DNA of 50,487 nucleotides from Chloroflexota bacterium (GTDB lineage Bacteria > Vulcanimicrobiota > JAMCWD01), in the NCBI GenBank assembly GCA_023475345.1, contig JAMCWD010000015.1:1-50487 (forward strand), written 5' to 3'. This document shows, in pieces, positions 1-7,564 of the stretch (the stretch's first letter is position 1; the number at the start of each line of letters is the position of its first letter). Both the position numbers and the translations under genes were made by a program. Under the pieces are notes generated by a model. The model saw nothing but the letters and a program-made list of their open reading frames with translations, did no database searches and was not told where the DNA came from.

Positions 1-100
1 CTTCGGCCTTGACTTCAACCTTCTCCTCTACCTTCGGAGCCTCTGCAGCCTTAGCAGGCGCTTCGGCCTTGACTTCAACCTTCTCCTCTACCTTCGGAGC
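1..100. repeat. 60-nt tandem repeat inside the low-complexity tail
   Basis: Positions 1-40 and 61-100 are identical over 40 nt, a 60-nt (20-codon) period. The intervening 20 nt differ. On the minus strand it encodes the Lys/Glu-rich APKVEEKVEVKAE unit. The array may continue to the left of the window. It is a coding repeat, not a CRISPR. Confidence 0.8.
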
Positions 101-465
101 TTCTTTACCGGCAATCTCTTCCGCCTTAATTACAGCCTTCTTCTCCTCGGCTTTAGCGGGAGCTTCTTTTACTTCTTTTACTTGAACAGGAGTGATTATT
201 TCTTCGAGTTTTTCTTCCTGAACTTTTGCTTTCTTAATTAAAGAAGACTTCGGGGCTTCTTCAGGAGCGGGGACAGGAACCGTCACCACTTCCTCTTTGC
301 CGGCCAAAGTCTCTTTTGTCTCAACGGGTCTTCTTCTTATCAAACCCGGTTTTGTAAGTATTTTTCTTGTGGGCTTGCCGATGCCTCTTCCTTTTATAAG
401 CCCTTTCTTCATCAAAATGGCGGATTTTTTATCTTCTACAGGCGTCAGATTCCCGGCATCTTTAC
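1..465 (-). CDS. C-terminal continuation of the TPR protein in a shifted frame (partial)
   Basis: Directly after the A10 run that ends the TPR gene, one minus-strand frame stays open for about 155 codons to the window edge. It is the frame reached if one A is dropped. It begins SKDAGNLTPVEDKKSAILMK, passes through a basic stretch (GLIKGRGIGKPTRKILTKPG) and becomes a Lys/Glu/Ala/Pro/Val-rich low-complexity tail containing a 20-residue repeat (APKVEEKVEVKAE core). No separate start or ribosome site is visible. The composition matches the charged tail just before the break. I infer that both parts are one protein, split by a real frameshift, programmed slippage or a homopolymer error. The 3' end lies outside the window. 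Confidence 0.55.
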
Positions 466-1712
466 TTTTTTTTTTCCAACTCCTCGGCTTCGGCCGGTTC
501 TTTCTCTATCTTTTCTTCTTCAGCCTTATCGGCCCCGGAATCCTTTACTTTCCTGTCTTTTGCCTTTTTATCAAGCTTAACGGGTTTGTCCAGGTCTTCC
601 TTTTCAGCAGTCGGAATAACAGGAATGATATCTCCGAATTCGTCACCCGCATCGGGCCTCAGGGGTGCTCCAATGTTTGTCAATTCTCTTGTCGCGGTGG
701 GGTTAGTGGGATCAAGCGAAAGGACTTTCTGAAAAATCCTTACCGCATTTTCAGTATTACCGCTTACCTGGTAAGAGTGAGCCGCAGAGAGGTAATGCTT
801 GATAGCTTCCCCGGCAAGGCCCTGGGCGTGGTTCAATTCGCCGAGCTTTTCCCTGGCGGAAACTTCCTGCGGGTTTATGGAAAGTATCTTGTTGAATGCA
901 AGGGTTGCGTCCTTGTACTGACCTTTCTTCTGGCAAACGTTCCCGAGCGCCATCAGTGCATCTATATGGTTCAGGTTCAGCCTTAATATCGCGCGGTATT
1001 CGGCCTCCGCTTCATCCAGCTTCCCGAGCTCTATATACAAATTACCAAGCCGGAACATCAGGTCCTGATCGTCCGGCTGGAGCACCTTCATCCTCTTCAT
1101 GGCATCCGCGGCCTTGTCCAGCATGCCTTTCTCAATGAAAGCATCCGATACCGTGCGGAACTGCATCAGCCCTTCCTGTATATGGCCCGAAGAAAGATAA
1201 ATCTCCGCAAGTTCCAGCGCAATGTTAAGGTTTTCTGGATCCCTCTCCAGCACTTTTTTCAGAAGATCTATCGGCTTCTCATCAGCTTCGCCGCGCTCTA
1301 TGTAAAGGCGTGCAAGCTTCAGCGAAAGCTCAACCTCTTTGTCGATCTCTCCTTTTTTCTCGTACAACGCGAGGATCTTTTCTTTAGGCTTGAGATTTTC
1401 AGGTTGAAGCTTATTAATCCACTCGGCGACTTCAACTACGATCTTAGTATCACCCTTTTCGGTGAGGATTTCCATCAATCTGAAGTATTGTTCTACAACC
1501 TTGCTTATCTGGCCCCTGATGGCGTATATTTCAGCAATTTTCGCACAGGCATCACCATTATTAGGATCGGCCTTCATGACTCTTTCATAAGCCATAACCG
1601 CCTGTTCCCATTCGCGGTCATTGAAATATCCTTCTGCTTCTTTAAGTATGGCCTGTATATCTTCTGCCAAACCTGTACACCCCTTTCTATCGGGGAGTTT
1701 TAATACCATCAC
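462..1712 (-). CDS. TPR protein next to the pilus secretin gene, frame broken at A10
   Basis: Tetratricopeptide protein with helical repeats over residues 20-340 (for example the IDALMALGNVCQKKGQYKDA type) and a charged Lys/Glu/Asp tail ending ELEKKK. It has no signal peptide or membrane segment, so it is probably a cytoplasmic scaffold, although the region after the break is not fully known. It lies 183 nt downstream of pilQ, so a pilus-related role is inferred from context only. The longest frame starts with GTG at 1712 followed by ATG at 1709. TTG at 1670 has a better ribosome site (AAAGGGG) and would give MAEDIQAILKEAEGYF. A promoter with good boxes lies just upstream. The stop comes immediately after ten A residues (minus strand, 466-475); the neighbouring frame then stays open to the window edge. 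Confidence 0.85.
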   Translation of the reverse strand: MMVLKLPDRKGCTGLAEDIQAILKEAEGYFNDREWEQAVMAYERVMKADPNNGDACAKIAEIYAIRGQISKVVEQYFRLMEILTEKGDTKIVVEVAEWINKLQPENLKPKEKILALYEKKGEIDKEVELSLKLARLYIERGEADEKPIDLLKKVLERDPENLNIALELAEIYLSSGHIQEGLMQFRTVSDAFIEKGMLDKAADAMKRMKVLQPDDQDLMFRLGNLYIELGKLDEAEAEYRAILRLNLNHIDALMALGNVCQKKGQYKDATLAFNKILSINPQEVSAREKLGELNHAQGLAGEAIKHYLSAAHSYQVSGNTENAVRIFQKVLSLDPTNPTATRELTNIGAPLRPDAGDEFGDIIPVIPTAEKEDLDKPVKLDKKAKDRKVKDSGADKAEEEKIEKEPAEAEELEKKK

Positions 1713-1736
1713 CCGTTGAACTTTTGCCGGTTTATT

Positions 1737-1765
1737 ATTATATCACAGGGTTCCGGAGGTGTCCA
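1737..1765 (-). promoter_or_regulatory. Sigma-70-type promoter for the TPR gene
   Basis: On the minus strand TGGACA (1760-1765) and TATAAT (1737-1742) are separated by 17 nt. Transcription would start near 1730, about 20 nt before the GTG/ATG starts and about 60 nt before the TTG start. The TPR gene may therefore be transcribed independently of pilQ. Confidence 0.6.
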
Positions 1766-1832
1766 GAACGCCCGGATATCGCTCCCTTTCGGACATTAGG
1801 TTTCGGCTATAAAGCCGGTTTAATTGCAGCGA

Positions 1833-1864
1833 AGAATGGGCGGTTCATAAGAGCCGCCCATTCT
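1833..1864 (-). terminator. Strong inverted repeat after pilQ, possible terminator
   Basis: GAATGGGCGG (1834-1843) and CCGCCCATTC (1854-1863) form a perfect 10-bp stem. It extends inward through TTC/GAG to a 4-nt loop and outward by one A-T pair. It starts 32 nt after the pilQ stop. The DNA following it on the minus strand is not a clear T-run, so termination is plausible but not certain. A smaller stem (CGGCT/AGCCG, 1804-1817) follows. Confidence 0.45.
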
Positions 1865-1895
1865 GGCCATGAATTTCAATAGGAGACGGCTAAAT

Positions 1896-4148
1896 TTACT
1901 TTTCCAGCCCGTCTCTCAAAAGGGTCGGGGTAATCATGATCACGACTTCGCGGTTGGTCTTCTGGCGAGAATCCTGAGTGAACATACGTCCTATTATCGG
2001 GAGATCTCCCAGCAACGGCACTTTCCTCGTCGTGACATCGTCTTCAACCGAGATAAGGCCGCCTATAACGAGCGTTTCCGTATGGCGGACGATTACCTTG
2101 GTATCGACCATCTTGGTTCCGCGGACAGGTATGCCGAGGCTGGTTTCCGTACCTCTCAAATCGGCTACATCGATGTTCACTTCAAGCATTACCTTGTCCG
2201 GGTCGGTGATCGAGTATTCCGCCATGCTCGCTGTCGGGGTGATTTTGAGCTTGGTGGTATAATCGATATTCTGGAGCTGGTACTGGCCGGAACGAGGATC
2301 CTGGAATACGAACGGGTAAGTTTCACCGACCTCGATCTTCGCTTCGTTACCGCTCAGCACTATGATGCTCGGCGATGCGACTATGCGGGCTTCGCCGTTG
2401 CTGACCAGGAAGTTAATCGTAGCCTGTAACGCCGTGGCGCTCCGGGCGAAATAACCGATCCCGATCTGGCCCGGGGTAGGCTGAACTTCCGTCAGCTCGA
2501 TAGGATCCAGAATGCCTGCCTGGCCCGAATTCACACCGCTCCATGTAACGCCGAGTTCCTTGGAGCCGCGCTCGGTAAGATCGACTACTTTGACATCCAG
2601 GCGGATCAACTGGCGGAGGCTGGAGCTTTCAAGAGTTCCAAGATAATTCTTGGCCTTGGTTACCTGCTCCTGGGTCCCGCGCAGGATTACCAGGTTCAGG
2701 TTGGTGTCGTAAAGGGGCTGGATGCCCGGAGCCACTGTAGTAAGGGCATCTTTGACGTCCTTGATCTTAAGGAACTTCAACTGGATAGGCATCTCGACCA
2801 TAGGTGGCGGTGTGACATCTTGACCGCCGCCGGGACCTGCAACGTCAAGCTCGGCCGCCTTTTTCCGGATGTCTCTTACCTTGCTCTCCGGTGCGGTTAT
2901 GGCGATTTCATTGATGCCGGGCACCGCTATAACTTTGATTTGCTCGCCGTAAAAAGCCTGAAGGGTCTGGGCGACTTTTTCAGGGGGAGCCTTATCCAGG
3001 GCTACATTGAAAGTAACCTGCTTCCCAAGGGTGGTATCCATGATACCTGCGGGAATCTCTCCGATTACTTTCTCAGGCCCGACTATAAGCGTGTTGTCAA
3101 CCCTTTTGTAGCTGTAGCCGGACATCTTGAGGATGAGGGCCAGCGCACCTTCCGGGGTAACGTCTTTCAGACTTATAGTCAGGGTACCCTGAACGCTCGG
3201 GTCGGCAACCAGGTTCATATTCATTTCCTTTGCCATAAGGCGGAGGAAATCGATCAGGTTCATGTCAACGACATCGAGGCTGATCTTTTTCTTCTCGTGC
3301 TTTATGACGACTCTGGGCTTGGCGGCTTTTGCGACCTGGCTGGTCGTCAGCTCAACCTTGGGAGCCTCTTTCTTAACGACTGCGGGCTTCTGAACCACCG
3401 GTTTTTCGACCTTCGGTGCCGGTTTCATTTCCACTACTTTTTTCGGCTCTTGCTTTTCAACTACTTCTACCTTAACTACCGGTGCCGGGGCAGCCTTTAC
3501 AACCGGTTTGGACATAGCAGGCTTGGCGACCGCGTTCATCGAGAGTTCTTCTTCCTTGGGCGCTTCCTGCTTTACTACCGGTTTGGGCTCACACTTAACC
3601 GCGGGAGCCGGCTTCGCCACGGGCTTCTCAACCGGTTTTGCGACAACCGGTTTTGCGGCTACCGGTTTCTCTTCAACCGGTTTGGGTGCGGCTTTCTGAA
3701 CTACCTCTTTTTCAGCCTCCGGCCGTGCGATATTCATGGCGTCAATAATAAGGTGGACGCCGTTCATTTCCGGCGAAGAGACCACCTTATACGCCACAGG
3801 CGATATAAGGTCCACAGTAATTCTCACTATGCCAGGATCTTTATTGAGGGTTGTTACATGGACGCTTTCCACCAGGCCGCGGTTGACCCCGATTGTTTCG
3901 GGGATATTCTCGCTGAGCCTGGCAGGATAAACATCCATAACAAGGCTAAGTCTCGGCTTGGTAGCAAGATACGGCCTGTTATAGCGAATATGACGATCCG
4001 CGCCGACCAGTACCTTCAGCTCACCTGTGCCGTCCATAACCTTGACGCCGGTGATAAGAGCGCCGGACTGGGCCATAATAGACCCCGTTACAAAAGCAAC
4101 GAATAATATAAGTCCGACAAGAATAAGCCAGTCCTTCCGTCTTAACAT
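1896..4148 (-). CDS. pilQ: Type IV pilus secretin PilQ
   Basis: Outer-membrane secretin through which the pilus passes. An N-terminal signal or anchor segment (7-26) is followed by an AMIN domain (about 30-137). Next is a long low-complexity Lys/Pro/Val/Ala linker (about 143-285), an STN domain (288-357), secretin N domains (about 376-435 and 452-508) and the secretin barrel (515-744). The last contains the typical VASPSIIVLSGNEAKIEVG stretch and the VPLLGDLPIIGRMF motif. The ATG at 4148 is preceded by AGGAGGTGG, which supports this start. It is the last gene of pilMNOPQ. The linker is unusually long, which could span a thick periplasm or bind peptidoglycan; that is inference. Confidence 0.96.
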   Translation of the reverse strand: MLRRKDWLILVGLILFVAFVTGSIMAQSGALITGVKVMDGTGELKVLVGADRHIRYNRPYLATKPRLSLVMDVYPARLSENIPETIGVNRGLVESVHVTTLNKDPGIVRITVDLISPVAYKVVSSPEMNGVHLIIDAMNIARPEAEKEVVQKAAPKPVEEKPVAAKPVVAKPVEKPVAKPAPAVKCEPKPVVKQEAPKEEELSMNAVAKPAMSKPVVKAAPAPVVKVEVVEKQEPKKVVEMKPAPKVEKPVVQKPAVVKKEAPKVELTTSQVAKAAKPRVVIKHEKKKISLDVVDMNLIDFLRLMAKEMNMNLVADPSVQGTLTISLKDVTPEGALALILKMSGYSYKRVDNTLIVGPEKVIGEIPAGIMDTTLGKQVTFNVALDKAPPEKVAQTLQAFYGEQIKVIAVPGINEIAITAPESKVRDIRKKAAELDVAGPGGGQDVTPPPMVEMPIQLKFLKIKDVKDALTTVAPGIQPLYDTNLNLVILRGTQEQVTKAKNYLGTLESSSLRQLIRLDVKVVDLTERGSKELGVTWSGVNSGQAGILDPIELTEVQPTPGQIGIGYFARSATALQATINFLVSNGEARIVASPSIIVLSGNEAKIEVGETYPFVFQDPRSGQYQLQNIDYTTKLKITPTASMAEYSITDPDKVMLEVNIDVADLRGTETSLGIPVRGTKMVDTKVIVRHTETLVIGGLISVEDDVTTRKVPLLGDLPIIGRMFTQDSRQKTNREVVIMITPTLLRDGLEK

Positions 4149-4206
4149 TTCTCTTTACCCACCTCCTATGAAATTCATTGATAATTTTTTACTATTCAAA
4201 ATAATC

Positions 4207-4977
4207 TTACTGACCGGGTGTCGGAGGAGCCTGATCCCCGCCTCCTGGCGGAGCCTGTCCTCCGCCACCTCCCGGTGGCGGCGGCGGTGGAGGCGCTCCC
4301 TCCTCGCCTCCAGGTCCCTGCTGACCCTGTGGTCCCTGCTGACCCGGGGGCGGAGGCGGAGGCTGTTCTTCAGTCCTCATACGTCCTGGAAGTTCAGGAG
4401 GCGCTACAGGCGTACCCTTATCGAGCATGGGCTTCGCCCGTCCCCCTTCCGCTTCCAGCATTATTTTTTCGGTATTTCCCTGCCCTACCACGGTAGCAGA
4501 GTTCTCGGTGATATTTTTAACCCTGTAAACTTTTTGAGGATCCAGGGCATCGCCTATTTTTGCAAATACGCTGCCGCTCGACCCGGTGAATACCGCTATA
4601 AAACTGCTGCCGGACTTTATAATCCCCGTAAGGATATACGGGACGTTCTGCTGTTGAGATTGAACAGGTGGTTTATTTATTTCGGTTTTAGTAATTATTG
4701 GCGGTGCCGCTATCTGCAAAGGAATAAAGGGATCCTGCCGTCCTGCGGCAGGCACGTTTTCAGGTATCGGAGCCGTTTTCAGCCTGGGCTGTTCGGCTGC
4801 GGCAACCTGCTTTTGTGCTTCCGGAGCCGTTTCTTTAATAGTAACCTCTTCTTTGGCGGCGGGCTTTTTCTCGGCCTGTGGTCTGCTACAACCGGACGGG
4901 ATAAGCCATAAGCCTGCCATGAAGGCAAACAGTACAAGAAGTACGAGAGGGGAAGATAACCTGCGAATCATCCTCAT
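4207..4977 (-). CDS. pilP: PilP-like pilus lipoprotein with Gly/Pro-rich tail
   Basis: Predicted inner-membrane lipoprotein linking PilNO to the secretin. It has an N-terminal hydrophobic segment ending in IPSGC (Cys30) and then a Lys/Ala/Glu-rich linker. A small beta domain around 91-175 contains PFIPL, ILTGIIKSGSSFIAVF and the VKNI/VVGQG motifs seen in PilP-type pilotin-like domains. The last about 55 residues are almost all Gly, Pro and Gln (GQQGPQGQQGPGG type), an unusual collagen-like low-complexity tail. It sits 3 nt after pilO and 58 nt before pilQ. The assignment rests mainly on gene order plus the lipoprotein-linker-domain plan. Confidence 0.8.
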   Translation of the reverse strand: MRMIRRLSSPLVLLVLFAFMAGLWLIPSGCSRPQAEKKPAAKEEVTIKETAPEAQKQVAAAEQPRLKTAPIPENVPAAGRQDPFIPLQIAAPPIITKTEINKPPVQSQQQNVPYILTGIIKSGSSFIAVFTGSSGSVFAKIGDALDPQKVYRVKNITENSATVVGQGNTEKIMLEAEGGRAKPMLDKGTPVAPPELPGRMRTEEQPPPPPPGQQGPQGQQGPGGEEGAPPPPPPPGGGGGQAPPGGGDQAPPTPGQ

Positions 4978-4980
4978 AAA

Positions 4981-5676
4981 TTATTCACCCCCCTGCCAGA
5001 GATATGCCGTTATCGGCATCTGAATCGATAAAACCGGTGATGAGCCGGCAACACTTTCTCTTGAAGGGGCAAGCGCAATCCTGTTTATGGTAACGAGCCT
5101 CTTCAATTTCAAGGCGCCAAGCTGGTGAAGAAAATCAATCAGTGTAGTATATCTGCCCTGGAGTGACATCTGGAAAGTACGGGTGGGATAGCCTTTAAGC
5201 GCCTCGCTTTCTGCTGCTGCGGCAGCCGCTGCTGCATCTTTTGCCGGGGCGGCGGCCTCTCCTTCGGCCGGCTTCTTCTCTTCCGTGCCTCCCAGCTTTG
5301 TCATTGTCTGGATTCCGGGCGTAAGGGAAAGTACGGTGAAGTTATCGTCCCTCATGCGTTTCTGTTCATAGAGCACGAGGTTTTCAACTTCCTGTATATA
5401 CGCCGGGACAAATACTGAAGCCGGTTCCGGGGAGATCTGCTCCTGTATGAGGCTTCTCAGTGTTCTTTCCAGTTCATCTTTCCTTGCCATTTCCTTAGGA
5501 AGATCCTGACCGGCCTGCTTGGCTTTTTCATACTTATCTTTCTTGGTCTGGAGATTGGTCTGCAGGGATGAAAGCTCGTTAAACTTTTTCTGCCAGTCCA
5601 TAACCCAGAAGCCGAGCCCTATAAGAGCAATAAGGACAAGGGCCAGAACCACTTTCATAGGATTGGTAAGAGTCAC
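4981..5676 (-). CDS. pilO: Type IV pilus alignment protein PilO
   Basis: Inner-membrane bitopic protein that pairs with PilN under the secretin. It has one membrane segment at residues 8-25 and a coiled coil at about 30-80 (LQTNLQTKKDKYEKAKQ). A periplasmic ferredoxin-like domain contains FQMSLQGRYTTLIDFLHQLG, the characteristic PilO motif. An Ala-rich loop (AAAPAKDAAAAAAAAESE) splits the domain and is not typical. The start is GTG at 5676; GTGA overlaps the pilN stop by 4 nt, so translation is coupled. Confidence 0.93.
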   Translation of the reverse strand: MTLTNPMKVVLALVLIALIGLGFWVMDWQKKFNELSSLQTNLQTKKDKYEKAKQAGQDLPKEMARKDELERTLRSLIQEQISPEPASVFVPAYIQEVENLVLYEQKRMRDDNFTVLSLTPGIQTMTKLGGTEEKKPAEGEAAAPAKDAAAAAAAAESEALKGYPTRTFQMSLQGRYTTLIDFLHQLGALKLKRLVTINRIALAPSRESVAGSSPVLSIQMPITAYLWQGGE

Positions 5677-6278
5677 TTCGTCTCACCCCCTTTCCCAGTC
5701 TTAAGGCCTGCAGCCACGTCGGGATCATAATGCGTTTCGATTGCGAAAGTATAACCTGTTTCGCCGGAAACGATTGTCCGGTTGGCCGAAGCGAGGGTAG
5801 CATCGAGGAAATACTTTGACTTCTGTAAACTTGTCATGAGAGTGGCGATAGAGGATAAAGGCCTGCCCCCCTTAAAATTCACAGAAACTCCGCTGAAACT
5901 AACCGTATGGGTTCCCGGCTCGATTGTCAGGTTCGATATCCAGATATTATCGGGCATAATCTGGGGAATTTCCCTCAGGAGGTTCGCGTACCTGATCGGG
6001 TCATACACCAGGCTTTTCACGGTGTCAATCTGACCTTGAAGCGCGGTGTTCTTGGTGCGAAGTTCCTCGATAAGAGGGAGCTTGCTTTCCATTTCCTTAA
6101 TCTTGCTTTCGTACTGGACAATTTCGCCCTTGCGTGATTCTATGTCATTTTGCAGCTTGGTTCCGTAGACCCAAAAACCCACTGCAAAAACAAGAACCAC
6201 AAGAAGAAGGATACCCATAATAGGATCAAAGCCTATCCTCTTGCGCTCTGTGGGTAGAAGGTCCACCTTAATGGTCAT
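5673..6278 (-). CDS. pilN: Type IV pilus alignment protein PilN
   Basis: Inner-membrane protein whose short cytoplasmic N-terminus binds PilM. It begins MTIKVDLLPTERKR, close to the conserved PilN motif (INLLPxR type). It has one membrane segment (20-41), a coiled coil (45-85) and a periplasmic fimbrial-assembly domain with IWISNLTIEPGTHTVSFSG. GGAGGTG lies 5 nt before the ATG at 6278. It overlaps pilO by 4 nt and follows pilM by 38 nt. Confidence 0.93.
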   Translation of the reverse strand: MTIKVDLLPTERKRIGFDPIMGILLLVVLVFAVGFWVYGTKLQNDIESRKGEIVQYESKIKEMESKLPLIEELRTKNTALQGQIDTVKSLVYDPIRYANLLREIPQIMPDNIWISNLTIEPGTHTVSFSGVSVNFKGGRPLSSIATLMTSLQKSKYFLDATLASANRTIVSGETGYTFAIETHYDPDVAAGLKTGKGGETK

Positions 6279-6316
6279 ATACTCACCTCCATATTTTCAT
6301 TCCTGAGCCCTGCACT

Positions 6317-7426
6317 TCAACCTCTCATCTGATCGCGCATGGCCAGGCCCACAGCAACCATAAGCGACGGAGACATCTCACGTATCTCGTCCGAGGAGAG
6401 ACCGACAATATCTCCCAGGCTTATATTCTTCAAGGGATCCGCCATCATGCACGGTATCCCCAGTTCATTATTGATATACGCATCCATATTTTTGAAAAGA
6501 GCCGTCCCGCCGGAAAGAACGACCTGATCCACCGACTCGCCCCGGTAACGGGAACGATAATAATCGAAAGAGCGCTGGATCTCCGTTATAAGCTCGGTGA
6601 GCACAGGGACGATTACATTGAAGATCCTCATCGTCGTGGGAGCTACAGGGGTCGAATCCTTTTCCAGCCTGATGGCTCCTTTGTCTTTCTTAATCTTCTC
6701 GGCCTCTTCAAAACTGAGATTTAACGACTGCCCTATGGCCTTTGTAAAACTGTTGCCAGCCACCGTTACCGTACGATGATGCCTGAGTATCCCGCCCTTG
6801 AAAATACTTATGCCGGTGAAGGTGGCTCCCATATTAATCAAGGCCACGGTCTTCTGGAATATCTCCGGATCGATTGTCAACTGAAGCGACCTTACAAGAG
6901 CGAAGGGTTCGATATCGATGGCATGAGGCTCGAGAACCGCCATCTTGATCACGTCCTGGGTATTTTTAACGAGGTCGTTGGGGGCTGCTACGAGGAGGAC
7001 TTCCATAGTCTTTTCTTCGCCTTCCACTTCGCGTCTCAGTACCAGCCCGCTGATGTTAGCTTCCGCAACAGGATAAGGGAGATAACGCTCGGCTTCGAAC
7101 CTGATCGCATGCTGGAGCTCCCTGTCGGTCATCTGTGTCATATTGATGGGCCTTATGACCACAGACTGGCCGTAAACAGCTCCCACTACGCGGTTAATAT
7201 TTAATTTATTATTCAAAATGAGTTCCCGGACCTTATCAGCCAGAAGCCTTGCGTCCACTATTAATCCGTCTTTAAATGCCTGTGCAGGAGTAGGCCCTAC
7301 CGCCAGCTTGGAAAGCTGGAAACCGGTGGGCGTCTTTGCTATTTGTGCCAGCTTTACGGTATTGCTGCCAAGATCAAGCCCTCCTACAGAACTCTTTCCT
7401 CCCAGCAATTTTAACAAAAACGACAT
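6317..7426 (-). CDS. pilM: Type IV pilus assembly actin-like ATPase PilM
   Basis: Cytoplasmic actin-fold protein that binds PilN and nucleates the PilMNOP inner platform. The first nucleotide-binding motif is GGLDLGSNTVKLAQI near the N-terminus. The mid-region ALINMGATFTGISIFKGG is the second phosphate motif, and VDQVVLSGGTALFKNMDAYI is the adenosine motif. At 369 residues it is normal for PilM. AAGGAGGTG precedes the ATG at 7426. The 138-nt gap upstream is AT-rich with a small inverted repeat (GATAC/GTATC, 7483-7496); I see no convincing promoter there. Confidence 0.95.
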   Translation of the reverse strand: MSFLLKLLGGKSSVGGLDLGSNTVKLAQIAKTPTGFQLSKLAVGPTPAQAFKDGLIVDARLLADKVRELILNNKLNINRVVGAVYGQSVVIRPINMTQMTDRELQHAIRFEAERYLPYPVAEANISGLVLRREVEGEEKTMEVLLVAAPNDLVKNTQDVIKMAVLEPHAIDIEPFALVRSLQLTIDPEIFQKTVALINMGATFTGISIFKGGILRHHRTVTVAGNSFTKAIGQSLNLSFEEAEKIKKDKGAIRLEKDSTPVAPTTMRIFNVIVPVLTELITEIQRSFDYYRSRYRGESVDQVVLSGGTALFKNMDAYINNELGIPCMMADPLKNISLGDIVGLSSDEIREMSPSLMVAVGLAMRDQMRG

Positions 7427-7564
7427 TCCCGAGAGCTCACCTCCTTTTTCCTGACCACCTTATATAAAATAATAAATAACATGATACCTAAGTATCGAAG
7501 TACTTTTCGCCGTAATTTAAGAAAATCCTTCCTCCGGCTTGTTCCCTTATAAAAAAAATTTCCT

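Noticed and set aside
1..120. Repeat at the window edge as a CRISPR
   Set aside because: The 60-nt period is an exact multiple of three, and the frame codes for a Lys/Glu-rich peptide; no spacer pattern.
2820..4106. Long plus-strand open frame opposite pilQ
   Set aside because: It mirrors the Lys/Pro-rich linker and the domains of pilQ; pilQ has clear domains and a ribosome site, the plus frame has neither.
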